Positions 35,660 through 47,099 of a stretch of DNA of 64,000 nt are shown in pieces. The position numbers and the translations under genes were made by a program. The DNA is taken from assembly GCA_030762935.1 (NCBI GenBank), contig CM060886.1:37934509-37998508 (forward strand). Direction: 5' to 3'. A model generated the notes under the pieces. That model saw only the letters and a program-made list of their open reading frames with translations. It searched no databases and was not told the DNA's origin. How positions within the stretch are numbered: the stretch's first letter is position 1; each line of letters starts with the position of its first letter. The stretch is from Hymenopus coronatus. Lineage: Eukaryota; Arthropoda; Insecta; Mantodea; Hymenopodidae.

Positions 35660-35937
35660 ATCGTGTGCTTATTTAGAACAATAGGGAAAAACGAGTTCCG
35701 TGCGGTGGTTAAATACTTCTATTTAAAAGGCTTAACACCGAAAGAGAGAAAAGTCAGGTTGGATAAAGTTCATGGCACATCTGCTCCTGCGTTTACAATT
35801 TACAACTGGATACAAAAATTACACGTGGCCGTACGTCAAAAAATGAGCATCGCTCCGGACGTCCAGTAGAAGTGACTTTCTCCGAAATGGTTGACAAAAT
35901 CCGTATTTTAGTGATCGACGAATCAAAGTTCGCAAAC
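35660..35937 (+). pseudogene. mariner-type transposase N-terminal fragment
   Basis: The plus strand encodes NEFRAVVKYFYLKGLTPKE and HGTSAPAF, then, after a frameshift near 35840, EHRSGRPVEVT and a few more residues up to a stop. This is the helix-turn-helix and SGRP region of a mariner-like (SETMAR-type) transposase, which binds the element ends. No catalytic domain follows. It differs clearly in sequence from the mariner at 3.2-4.1 kb, so it belongs to another lineage. Confidence 0.75.
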
Positions 35938-35939
35938 TA

Positions 35940-36740
35940 GTATGGCTTTGAGTTGAAAATGCTCTAGTGAAGTAGCAACAGAATATATAGGATATTAACA
36001 TCGCAATAAACTTGTTACTGGAACTGCTAATAACCAGTTTAGTCGAACATTTTAACACCAATTTGTTCAACATCTGTACAATAGAAAATTAACTTTACTT
36101 TTAACTGTACACCTATACATTTCATTACATTCATAAATTATTTTTAATAAATTAACGTTCTATAGAAAAATAATGGAGTACCTATGTATCTATCAATTTC
36201 TAAAAATCTACGTCTTAAGGAATAAAAATCCCAGATCCAAATATTTATTTGATAAAACAATTTCATATCTTTACCCATATTCAAGAACGTATGCCTACTG
36301 GAAATTCAAAACAATTTGATATCACGATATTCAACTGCCAAACATTTAAGAAAACGGGCAAAAGTTTTATCACTTTATCTGCTATTTGCTCACAGCTACG
36401 TAAGTCCAATTACATTTTTGGACTTTTAATTGATCAAAAGAAAAACATCGCAACTGAGTAATAATTCTACAACGACTATATTTACTCTGAACATCAAAAA
36501 ACACCATTATGTTCTATGTTATGGAAAATTCAATTGTGTCCCCTTAAACGTTTGCAAGTTCTTTGGTGAACTACATTACTATTTCATCAGGAGGAACAAC
36601 TGTATATTTCGGGAAATTTTGTCATTTTGTTAGAAAAAACGGAAATCGTTCAATTTGACCAGACATAGGAATTCTCAAGCAGGTGACTTCCAAGTTACTT
36701 ACACTTAAACCATTATTACTACAAATAAAAAAAAACGGTG
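35940..36740. other. Unassigned AT-rich stretch
   Basis: No further mariner homology after the stop at 35937 and no other family recognised. Confidence 0.35.
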
Positions 36741-36995
36741 TTCTCCTTAGCGCGGCGGTAGCGCGGCGGTAGCGCGGCTGCGTGTCAAGGGGGAGACCTG
36801 GGTGCGATTCCCGGTACCGGCGTGGAGATTTTTCCCCCGCTGGGAGACCTGAAACGGGATGCACTCAGCCTCGTGAAGTCCTTGGGGGACCAATTGAGGA
36901 GCTACTTGATGGAGAAATAGCGGCTCTGTCATGGACCGAGATGGGGGACGCAGCGGCCGGGCGGTAGGCCAAGGTGAGCTGTCGTGCCATGGTTA
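36741..36995 (+). mobile_element. SINE family C (tRNA-Gly-derived), copy 3
   Basis: Head with a duplicated GCGCGGCGGTA (short tandem at 36758-36780), box B GGGTGCGATTCCC, body with GGGACGCAGCGGCC and tail TTATTAAT. An internal deletion removes the CTGACCACGTCTCACC block. No clear flanking duplication. Confidence 0.85.
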
Positions 36996-37825
36996 TTAAT
37001 ACAAAACAGCATCGGCCAAAAGTAAAAACCGTTCCGATTGCTATCTACAAAAGAGTGTACGAGGGATGGGGGAATAGTTTCTTACCTGCAATGTCCCTGC
37101 TATAATCTAGTAACAATTCATCCTTATTTGCTTTGCTTAGAAATTCTTATGCCTGGATATGACGTACACGATTAATGACACTAGTATTAGATGCGATGGG
37201 AACACTGAGAGTTTATGGGTATAATAATTTTAAACAACATTTTATTACGAATAATGATTCGCGAAAACTTCTTGAAAAACTCATAAATATATCAAACAGA
37301 TGTCACTGAAGCAAACTCACATGTATCAACTATTCCGGGTACAAACTTTTAACTCCAGGTGCCCTCTGTTAAAGCAAATGTGCGAAATCCAATGGATCCA
37401 AAATACGATTTAGATAAGATCAACCATTCTACCTGAACATTTGGCTCCTTATTATCTCAACGCTTAGGGTTATTGCAAGTCCTTGGCACTTTAGGTTCCA
37501 ATCTAAATTGCTACATTTTCTTTCCTGATTGACTGAATCCGAGCGCACTTTTGATGCTACCGGAAAACAGTTCTCGACCAATATTGACTGATATTCGACC
37601 CAACATGTAATCAAATTGTGTGTGTATGTGTGTGTGAGAGAGGGAGAGGGGGGCAAGAATATTTACCCAATCACAGTTACTGGTCAAATTCAGTTGTAAT
37701 CCTAATACAAGTGCAATGCGCATGGTTCATATATAACAATAATAAATTAAAAATTTAACTGAGAAGTAGATTGTTAATTATTTTTTTTCCACACAAGTCG
37801 TATGCTGGACAGTTGAGGAACTTAA
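36996..37825. other. Unassigned stretch
   Basis: Contains a short GT/GA microsatellite at 37619-37648 (tgtgtgtatgtgtgtgtgag). No coding or repeat family recognised. Confidence 0.35.
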
Positions 37826-38680
37826 TCCCTTTTTGGCATATGGTAGCTCAGTGGTTAGAACAACCGGCTAGATACCGGGAGATCCATGGCTCAAATCCCG
37901 GCTAGTGCATTAAATTTTTCTGTCTCAACTTCCGTCCAACACACGACTTGTGCGAAAAAAATGAAACAATATATACTTGACTACTAATTGGCTAAAGTAT
38001 GAAGTCGGGACTTAAGACATCGTATATTGTCATTGGGGTTGTCATCTTAAAATAATTTGACATCACCTTGTGATTTACCGATAACATGCGAGTCAGTTGA
38101 GAAATTCAATCCCATATCGGCGTGTTGCCATGACAGCAGTCGTGGTTAGAGCAATCGGCTAGAGACCGGAAGAGCCGTGATCAAAATTCCGCTCTGGCAT
38201 TGAATTTTTCAGTCTGACTCGCCTTTTCAAGAAGAATTTAAGACATTGTAAATCGCCATTGGGGTAGACATCTCAAAATAATTTGAAATTACCTTTCGAT
38301 TTACCGGAATCATAAGAGTCAGCTGAGGAATTTAATGTCATATTGGCATGTTGCCATGGTAGCAATCGGTGGTTACAGCAATTGGCTAGAGACCGGGAGA
38401 TCCGCGATCATAATTCCGTTATGGTATTGAATTTTTCAGACTGACTCGCCTTTCCAAGAAGAATTTAAGACATTGTAAATCGCCATTGGGGTAGACATCT
38501 CAAAATAATTTGAAATTACCTTTCGATTTACCGGAATCATAAGAGTCAGCTGAGGAATTTAATGTCATATTGGCATGTTGCCATGGTAGCAATCGGTGGT
38601 TACAGCAGTTGGCTAGAGACCGTGAGATCCGTGATCATAATTCCGCTATGGTATTGAATTTTTCAGACTGACTCTGCCTA
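37826..38680 (+). mobile_element. SINE family B tandem array, four tRNA-like units
   Basis: Heads at about 37842, 38120, 38350 and 38578 alternate with the same linker (TCTCAAAATAATTTGAAATT, GATTTACCGGAATCATAAGA). The last two periods are exactly 227 bp (GACTC at 38216, 38443, 38670) and near-identical, so they arose by recent tandem duplication. Earlier units are longer and more diverged. Box A decays from GGTAGCTCAGTGG in unit 1 to GGTAGCAATCGGTGG in units 3 and 4. Confidence 0.85.
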
Positions 38681-38915
38681 TCCAAGTAAAATGTTCTTGC
38701 ACCAGGTGGCCAATCTGGTTCGTCTTTGACGGGTGCATGCGTTAAAAAAGTTGCACAACTCAACGGGCTGGCTATTTAACCTAAAACCTGCCAGTGGAGG
38801 ATAAGTTCCTAGCTAATGATGATTACACCTGTGAAGATAATACCAGGTTAGCTCTCTCTTCTCTAGATGTGGATCATAAAATTGGTTAACAATTTGAAGC
38901 TCTCTCGGTGTTGAT
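38681..38915. other. Unassigned stretch
   Basis: Nothing recognised. Confidence 0.3.
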
Positions 38916-38917
38916 TA

Positions 38918-39009
38918 TTACAGATGACTTCACGGGATAGCAACCGAGTTAAATTGGAATCAAAGAAATCCAATCTAACTCGGTTGCTATCTAGTGAAGT
39001 TATCTGTAA
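38918..39009. mobile_element. 92-bp hairpin MITE
   Basis: Almost the whole element is an inverted repeat: TTACAGATGACTTCAC...AACCGAGTTA on the left, and its complement ending GAAGTTATCTGTAA on the right, with arms of about 42 bp and few mismatches. TA flanks both ends (38916-38917 and 39010-39011). It is related to 17572-17693. Confidence 0.85.
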
Positions 39010-39011
39010 TA

Positions 39012-40140
39012 AAATTGGTTGATTTCATGAAACATAGGCGGTTTTTTTGTCTTACTGGGTTCAGCGCAGAATTTTGAGGGAACGTTGTATAACTCTCTGT
39101 TTTGGAATAAAGTGGACATTCTGCTATAATGTGTTTGATGGACTGTCTCGTATTGCAGCGTATACATTGCTACGTTTATTCTTGGTGAGCAGATATAAGT
39201 GTGTGAGTCTGATGTGTCCGATCCTCTTAGGGGCTATAACGTTTGTTATTTTCTTTTGAGGAATGTGATGAGATATCGGACTCTTGATTTTTCCACTATT
39301 TGGCATTCTCTGACAACTATTTACTATGCCAAAGTTTATGCCTTTGTTCCTGGTAACATCTTGGCGAGGGGTAGCAATAGTTTTATGAGGTACAGGTTAT
39401 CTTGTGACACTTGTGAGGTAAAAAGAAATCTGATGTCATTTTGCACAGCCAGGGAGGGCAAAGGGTATCTGACTATTGCTTTGGGAAGCAAAAAATTAAA
39501 CATGCGACATAAGTAACAGTACTTGTATCGTAAGCTTGGTAACCTAATAGACGTCTATCAAGGCTATCATCATAGGTACAGTGGATAAACCTTGACGTTT
39601 CTTGGTCGACCACGTCGTGCACGCTACTCCTCTCCTGCAGTTTTTCGCAAGCTTCTTTGCACGGCCTTGGGTGATTGATTGCCTGCCAGAATGGAAACTG
39701 TTGAACTCTCAAGACATTCCTTGCGCAATTCAAACGTATAGCAAAATTATCCGAAGCGATCTTGATCCAACCCTATTAATTACTAGAATGAAATGAAGCT
39801 GATATATCAGGGTTCTCCAGAAAGTAAAAAACAATGTGGCATAACTGAATAATAAAAAGAGATATCAGCACAAATGTTTATTTATAATGTTACACTACTT
39901 TAATCTTATTCACCAATGTAATCGGCATTGCTATTAAGCTATTTGTCACGTGGCACCGTATTGAGTATGCTGATGCACTCTTCTACTACCACAGACCTGA
40001 TTGGTTTTTTGAATGCACAAGATGTTCGGCCAATCGAAATTTATAGGAATATAACGCAATGATATGGAGATATTACTATGATTGAATGTTCGGGGAGGAA
40101 ATGGTGCATAATTTAATGAAGGAAGAACAGTGTACACGAC
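39012..40140. other. Unassigned stretch with overlapping open frames
   Basis: Plus-strand frames at 39047-39259, 39199-39516 (105 codons) and 39602-39796, and a minus frame at 39473-39733, are longer than usual for this window. I recognise no domain in any of them; an ancient LINE or exon is possible. Confidence 0.3.
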
Positions 40141-40148
40141 GAAGACTG

Positions 40149-40402
40149 CCGGTCCCCATGGCCGTGCTCGCCAAGGCGTCCCGCTTTGGTGCTTCGTAGC
40201 GCTGGGGATCGTGGGTTCGAGTCCGGCCTTGGGCATGGGTGTTATATGTTTGTGTTTGTGCTGTAACAGTAAGAAAACAGCAATCCAGTAATAATACAGA
40301 AAAACAAGGTAAAAAATAAAAGGTAAATAAAAGTAGGGTATACAATGCCGGAGTCCCGATCAGACTCCGGTACCGTATTAAAAAAAAAAAAAAAAAAAAA
40401 AA
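40149..40402 (+). mobile_element. SINE family A, copy 2
   Basis: Head CATGGCCGTGCTCGCC, box B GGGTTCGAGTCCGG, tail GCCGGAGTCCCGATCAGACT and a poly-A run (40379-40404). It is flanked by AAGACTG (40142-40148 and 40403-40409). About 90 bp longer between head and tail than the 10.4 kb copy. Confidence 0.88.
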
Positions 40403-40554
40403 AAGACTGGAATGAGAGATCATCACTCTAATGGAGGAGGTGAAAGCGAATGTTAATGAAAGAATTAGGAAGACCGCCGAATAACTTTGAAAAATCTTTG
40501 GCGATAGAAGAATGTAATATCGGTATTGAAAAAGTGGTACCACATTGACTGCAA

Positions 40555-40798
40555 TGGTGATTACTTTTTTTGTAGTGTTTAACGCCCACTTTAACTACTT
40601 GTGGCACCGCAGGCGATGTCATTGGTGATACATGGAATGAAGATGGAACACCGGTGAAATGTAATGGCGGGGGCAACCGGAGAACCCGGAGAAAACCCGC
40701 CCCTGTGCCGCTTTGTCCACCACAAATCTCACATGCGGTCGCTTGGGATCGTCTAGGTGAAAGGCGAGTGGTCTAACCAGTCGGCCACGGTGATTACT
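40555..40798 (-). mobile_element. tRNA-like SINE, family F
   Basis: The minus strand starts ACCGTGGCCGACTGGTTAGA, a strong box A, and continues CACTCGCCTTTCACCTAGAC, then a GC-rich body (GGGCGGGTTTTCTCCGGG). Box B is weak. Only one copy in the window. Confidence 0.55.
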
Positions 40799-40799
40799 T

Positions 40800-42435
40800 G
40801 AGAAATAAAATAAGTTATTGTAACTTTCTAAATAAATGTTTTGATATATTTGGTTATTATTTATTTATAGCAAATAGTTCCCTATTTTATGAACCTCCCT
40901 TGTAAGTCAAACATCTTTGAGGTAATATTTATTGAAGTGTATGCAATTATAACTATTTTAGATACGAAACAGTGTCGAAATATACAATACTTAACAATAA
41001 TAGTCAAAAAATTGATCAAAGAATGCTTAATGAAGTGTAATGAAGCATTTCGTCAGATATCTACCTCATTTAAAAGTTCTTCTTGGCTTCGTGCTATTTG
41101 ATTTTTATGGGTCGCCTTTAAGATTTAAATGCTATGATTAGTGTTTAAGAATTGCTGTAGAAATTGTAATAATGATGAGGTACTGAATTACTTTGAATAG
41201 CTCAGCTGAAAGTGCGTATCAACGTATTAGCTTCAACTCGTAGTCCTCGAGTTGACGGGATTGGTCATCTAGCATTAACCTCTGTTATAAGTTTTCTTCC
41301 ATTTCAAGACATTTAATTTTATACTCCCAGTTTACATGCTTCTGGAAAACAATGGTTTATAACACCCGGAATTAAGAATAGTTGCTTTTGTGGTGCCTGT
41401 GTATAATGAAGATTAATTACTACATTTCTGAACATTTTAAGATTTGTATACATATTTTGAGATAAAACCTAATCATATTTTAAACAGCAGATCGATGGAA
41501 GTTGACACCTTTTATGGCATAAGTTAACTCACGACCAAAGTTAAAATTTCTGATGTTTTCCAACAACAGCTTTACTTTAAGTCAGGGGTCTGTGAATTTT
41601 TTAAAAAAAATGTGAAAATTAACAAGGAATTTCATAGTAAAATACCATGAATTCTAGTCTCAGAAAATATGTAGCTTTCTCCGTTGGCGCTTGCTAATTA
41701 ATAGACATGCCCAGCTGTATTCCTTGTTTTTTCTCAAACTTTTTTACTTTTTTCTGCGCATAAAAAGCGTTACACGATGCAATAGTGTTGCAATGTTGAG
41801 AACGTCATTCAAAGGTATATAAAAGAAAATGGTTGTAATACTTTATCTAGATAATCTTCCAATTTTGATAAATTAATTATTAAATTATTAAAATCAAGAA
41901 TTCTGAAGAATGTTTGTATAAAATTACGGCTGAATATTAATAGAGCTATTTACAAATTCATTTTCTATAAGGTTATAAACGTTCATATGAATATTTTTAA
42001 AAGTGCATTACGTGATTCATTTTAATTAAAACAATACATTTAAACAATAACAATTATTATTTAAATATTACGGCAGCTAGAATATTGCTATATAGCAAAA
42101 GCATTATTATTAATGACTATAACTGGTATAAATTTCAATAGGATATTTTAAATACTGTGGATTTTCTAAATTTCATAGATGATTATCTACCTTTATTTTG
42201 TTTGTCCATATTTTAGGAGCCGCAAATATATAAAAAATTATAGAGTTGCACTAACCGAAGATATAGTAATTTCAAGTAAAGGGTGTAAATTATAGCCAAA
42301 AATCTAAATACCTCCAAAATAAAACGAGAACCACAAGAAAACTTTAGAGAAACTAAAATTCATTTTACCTTATGTATCCACAGCAAAATTAGTTGGCAGC
42401 GCAATAATTTTTTTTTACTGCAATCAAAAGTGCTT
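40800..42435. other. Long unassigned AT-rich stretch
   Basis: About 1.6 kb without H copies, SINE heads or coding motifs. This is the longest repeat-poor block I see and may be old intronic or intergenic sequence. Confidence 0.4.
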
Positions 42436-42439
42436 AAAG

Positions 42440-42545
42440 CCGACAGTCAGTAAATTTATTGGCATGTTAAAGAACTCTTGCGGGAAGAAATTCCGGTACA
42501 CCAGCGGCGCCGATATGATCCTAACAATTGACAGCCTTAATAACA
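42440..42545 (+). repeat. Possible SINE tail
   Basis: TTGGCATGTTAAAGAACTCT, then TTCCGGTACACCAGCGGCGC is a GC-rich island in AT-rich DNA and resembles tails of arthropod SINEs from general recall. No head was found. Confidence 0.3.
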
Positions 42546-42654
42546 AACTAATAATTACTTTCTTAAAGATGGTGCAATTTTTTTTGTCTAATTAAGCTAA
42601 TTAATCGCTGAAAGTACAATAATCAACAATATACCTTTGATTCCTTAAGTTTTT

Positions 42655-43027
42655 TTTTTCCACGGATAGGTAGACAGACAGACACAGACAAACAGACACG
42701 GATAGAGATGAATGGATATAAGATACGTAGGAAAGCTGAGATTAGAATTGCATAGACAAGATTAGATTGGGATAGATATGATTATATTAGGATTAATTAG
42801 ATTAATATTAGGATATATTAGATCAAGATAGATAAGATTAGATTAGGATACATAACATTAGAGTAGGTGAGATAAGATTAGACTGTGATATATCAGATTA
42901 GAGAAGTATATGTAAGATTAGACGAGGATAGATTAAATTAGATGAGATGTATTACATCAGTTAGATTAGATAGATTAGATTAGATATACTAGTTAAATTA
43001 GATGGATAGATAGTATAGGTAGATATG
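42655..43027. repeat. Degenerate GATTA/GATA minisatellite
   Basis: Starts with agacagacagacacagac and continues as irregular runs of GATTAGATTAGGATA, AGATTAGA and GATAGATA to 43027. The unit length drifts (5, 4 and about 20 bp), typical of an old slippage array. Confidence 0.85.
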
Positions 43028-43205
43028 GCAAGGTTAAATCGTTAAGGTGTTAACTTTTAATTAAAAATAATTATTTTTAATATGCAAATATTAAATTCTT
43101 ATTGGATACTACGATTCATTGTATCGTTTCCGAAGCTTTAATTTGAGCTTTGTATACTAGCGTATAAAAAGAATATTGTGCAGGTATTTTTTAAAATGCA
43201 ATTAG

Positions 43206-45090
43206 CTTAAGGGGAAAAAATCTTATGGTTCCATTCGCATGGCTTTCTCTAGCTGAATCAACTTTTCTTACACAAGTTGATTCTTTTATCTACATCATAC
43301 TAATCGAGATAAACATTAAGGAATTGGTGTTATTACTTGATTTTTTGTAAACAGAAGAGAAGTAAGGCGATACATTAAGCTAAAATGATAGTCAATTCCT
43401 TTAAAACTGTGTGAAACAAATGAAATTCCGTTCTCTTTGCTTGCTAGGAATAGGCAAATAGAAACAGGCAAAAGAAAGGTGATCTACCGTTTGAGAAAAG
43501 TTTAAGTATTTGAAAATTGAAACCAATAACACAGAATATCTCGAAAACGATCAACTCTTACAACAAAAATGTATAGGTATGACATAAATTGTATGTTTTA
43601 ACGAGATCTATATTTTTGTGTCGTAAGTTTTCTTCTATTACATTTAACCCTTACGCTAATTTAAGCACAATTCATCCAGAATGGACAGGTCTTCAAAATC
43701 TGTTCCCAGTAAATTCAAGATACACATTTCATTTTCCGTGTAAATATCTTTAATATACAGTATTTTAATCAAAATCTTAAAGCCATTTTTGAGAAAATCA
43801 AAATATCGAACTTTTTTCCATGTAAAGGGTAGTTGGTGAAGGGAAGATTTTCTTGAAAATCTTCGTGTCGCAACTTTGGAAGCTACTAAACTAACATACC
43901 AAGTTTGGTATCTTACGATCTTTTAGTATTTGAGCTATACTGTCCAAAGGCACACACATGAACCTTTTTCTAAAAATGCTTTTTTCGGACTCAGGGGGCC
44001 GCAAAACATATATTTCCTGTGAAGTTTCGACATCGATTTTCTGGGTGGTATACGATCCTTCTCTTGCTACTAAGTACCTTGTATGTACATAGGCTAGAGA
44101 AAGTAAAAATTTATGTGTTTACGTGTTTTCAATATGAGTTACAGAAAATAGTTAATTTTTAATTTGTGCACATCAATTTTTAAAACCTTAATTCCTGAAA
44201 CTCTCCTGATAATTCCAAGCTAACAAGTTACAAGCTGTGGTCCAAGAAGCGTTTTGAACAGTGAAAAATGTTTCAAAACAAGTATTTGAGAAATATTGAG
44301 TTTAAAATTTCTGTTTACCAATAGGCAAAAGAGCTATTCAAGAGGATAAGATACTCTGAACTGGTAAAAAATAACATTTTTTTTATATTAGACCTAATAA
44401 AACCTCTATTATATCTAGTTTCAGAAAATGTATACCTTTGGAGAGTTAAGAGGATTTTAATCAATTTAAATATAATTTAAATGCTAGTCTACATTTGTTT
44501 AAAGCTGTCTTGCAATTCCCCGTTTTAGAACATTTGTATCTTTAAATTTTGTTTTCTCAAAACAGCATTTTTGATACTTATGTACCTTTTTCTCAGAAAC
44601 TACGAGAGCTGGAAAGCTGAAATTTTCAGCACATATGTACAGGATATAGTTGAACTTTTTGAACCACAGTTGTGATGTTATAGTATATATTAATCATATT
44701 AAATAAGCAACAACATTGCACATTTGTACTTCTTTGAATTTGCAAACATAATTGTATTATAGTTAAATAATTGAGGTCCAGAAGATAGCTGATTTTACTA
44801 TAAACAAGCATGCAAAACTGTGATTATAAATTGCAAGCAGAATCAGAGAAAAGTTACATGAATTCACATGTTTTAAGACCAAGTTTTATTACTTTTCGAC
44901 TGCATGAAATACTTTTGATACATTTCAACCACATAAGCTATTAATGCAAACAACCACTTGAAATATTGACATGATATATAGAATAAGTCTTACAAATTTA
45001 TGGTAAAACAATTGAATACTTTAAGAGCAGTGGTAATTCAAGTCACTTAAGTGAATTTCCGAATTTTCAGACTATCTAGTCCCCTTAAAA
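43206..45090. mobile_element. Candidate second TTAA element, interrupted by H copy 18
   Basis: Left edge CTTAAGGGGAAA at about 43205-43216; right edge TAGTCCCCTTAA at about 45079-45090. This gives TTAA + GGGGA termini in inverted orientation, with H copy 18 inserted just inside the left end. The interior (44112-45080) is AT-rich and non-coding. Only nine terminal bases match, so this could be chance. Confidence 0.3.
43214..44111 (-). mobile_element. H element copy 18
   Basis: Complete: AAAATCTTATGGTTCCATTC to a modified palindrome (TACTAAGTACCTTGTATGTA) and AGAGAAAGTAAAAAT. The AC tract is short. It carries an insertion around 43440-43480 relative to other copies. Confidence 0.88.
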
Positions 45091-45094
45091 AACA

Positions 45095-45950
45095 TTAGCA
45101 AACCAATTATGTGGCATGAAATTAAAACGTATAAGTATGTATAGGCAATAAATATGCAAAATATACAAAATCTGAAACGTTCCATGCTTTACCAAATATC
45201 ACCGATGTATTTATTACTTTAAGAAATCGATCAGACACGTGCAATGTGAAATCTGAAAATTACCCATATTACGTAAATATTCAGAAAATGTAACACTAGA
45301 TTGTTAAAGCAATGAGTATCTTTTAAACATTATCAAAATGCGCTACCAGTTTTATAGCTCTTCAGGCAAAATATATTTTCTTTCTTCATGTTATGTCCAA
45401 AGTCAACTTACGTTCGGAAGTGAACTTCCTTAGAGATCCCTTTATTCTCTAGGGAGTGACCTTCTTGTTTCCACATCACAGTAACCAAAGTACATTAGAG
45501 CAAACATCCCGAGGGACTACTTTTTCCCGTACAGTAATACAAATAACAAAGATATAAAAAACAGCAATAACATTTAAAGCTGATAGGTCGGTCCTATGGC
45601 AGCGCATGTATACAAGGGTGTGCAAGAGCACTGCTCTTTTATATGGCCATTGGCTTAATACTGGTGGAAATTATATTCTAGTACCTCTTTTGATTTATTG
45701 CATGTATCAACAAGCTTCATAGCTGTTCGTTTTATCCACGAATATTGTATTTAGGGCTAAAGTGCCGCTATATTAAAAGTGTGATTCTTAAATAAATGTT
45801 TACAGTATGACTCCTCCTAGGTCAAGTAAGAAAACTTTGAATCCACCCAAGCGGTATTATTTCTCCATGTGATTGGCCTGAAAACAATTCAGGGACCCAA
45901 AAACAAACCAATGAACGGTGTTTATTATAACTTTTGTGAAATAAGAGTGG
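45095..45950. other. Unassigned stretch
   Basis: No repeat or gene recognised. Confidence 0.35.
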
Positions 45951-45954
45951 ATTG

Positions 45955-46196
45955 CATGCTATCTCTACATGGACGTGGGTTCAAATCCGGCGGAGGACGA
46001 TGGATTTTCGTATGTAAAAATCTTTAGCATGGCTTCTTTGGAAGGGAAGAAAACCCGTTGGTCCCGTGTCGTAGATTTAGGGCACGTAACAGAACCTCAA
46101 GCCTGATAGAGAAGCCTCTGAGCAAAAATTAAGCGGTCTTTTACGCTGAGAACCACAGCAGTTAAACAGCGTCCATAAATAACACGCCATTTACAT
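45955..46196 (+). mobile_element. SINE family E, copy 1 (5' truncated)
   Basis: Box B GGGTTCAAATCCGGCGGAGG, then TCTTTAGCATGGCTTC, GGTCCCGTGTCGTAG, CAAGCCTGATAGAG, GCTGAGAACCACAGCAG and CATAAATAACACGCCATTT. The same order occurs, reverse-complemented, at 63520-63791. Confidence 0.82.
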
Positions 46197-46375
46197 TTTT
46201 TACGGAAGAGTCGCGCTAAAATTGGTGTACAAGAAAGAGCTAAACGAACTAAAACATAATTTGGTCTTTATGAGGAAGGGGTGAATACTTATTTGTGAAT
46301 CGTTAAACTGAAAGACAGCTATAACACATATACGACAGTGACATGGAGACGAAGGTTAAAGCTATTACCCCTACT

Positions 46376-46600
46376 AAGTTTTGATTTTATCAAAAATGGC
46401 TCTAACAATTTGGATTGAAATACCGTATATTAAAGATATTTACACGACAGATAAAATGTTTATCTTGAATTTTCTGGGAATAGCCTCTAAAGACCTTTTT
46501 ATTCTGCATGAATTTTGCTGATTTGCATAGCTAGTAAATCGTAAGCACTACACAAAAAATGTAGATCTGGTTGAAACACAATTCGTGTCATATACATTAG
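46376..46600 (+). mobile_element. H element fragment
   Basis: Mid-element only: TTTTGATTTTATCAAAAATG to GTCATATACAT. Both ends are missing. Confidence 0.82.
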
Positions 46601-47002
46601 TGGTGGTGGTATCATCATTTGAACTAATAAATTACTTACACAGAAAGGAATATCCTGCTAGAGTCTCATATGTGGGGACAATCCGTGCATGTTTTGAGTG
46701 GACTAAAAGAAAATCTGGCAAGTGAGCCGTTATTTTGCATTGAAGCTCTTTTTCTCTCTCTTTCTTTCTTCTCAATATTCTGTTTCTTTTTTCATCGTAT
46801 AATGTTATGTTCTGCTTTCCTAAATGTTATTCTGGTCAATCTATATCTCCTGGCCTTCGATTGAATGTTTAGTGTGCATTCGTCAAGAGTAAGTAGATTA
46901 AGTAAAGATTTTTGAAGTACTTTTGGAATTCAATATTTTTGCAGCCCAAATATCTGTTTTTCATCAGATGTCATTTGACGAACGATATCAAAGAAAGTTC
47001 AA
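46601..47002. other. Unassigned stretch
   Basis: Nothing recognised. Confidence 0.3.
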
Positions 47003-47095
47003 GAAACCCTAAATCTGCTTTTCCGGTGAAATCTCGATACCAAATTTTTTGATAAAATTGTTATCCTCCAAAATTTAGCTTATAGAAAGTCTACA
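47003..47095 (-). mobile_element. H element fragment (near palindrome end)
   Basis: AAACCCTAAATCTGC, then CCGGTGAAATCTCGATACCA and AGAAAGTCTAC match the conserved block and end of H, diverged and shortened. Confidence 0.5.
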
Positions 47096-47099
47096 ATAA

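Noticed and set aside
40076..40543. 155-codon minus-strand frame
   Set aside because: It reads through a SINE A copy and its poly-A run (poly-Phe in translation) in antisense, so it is a chance frame.
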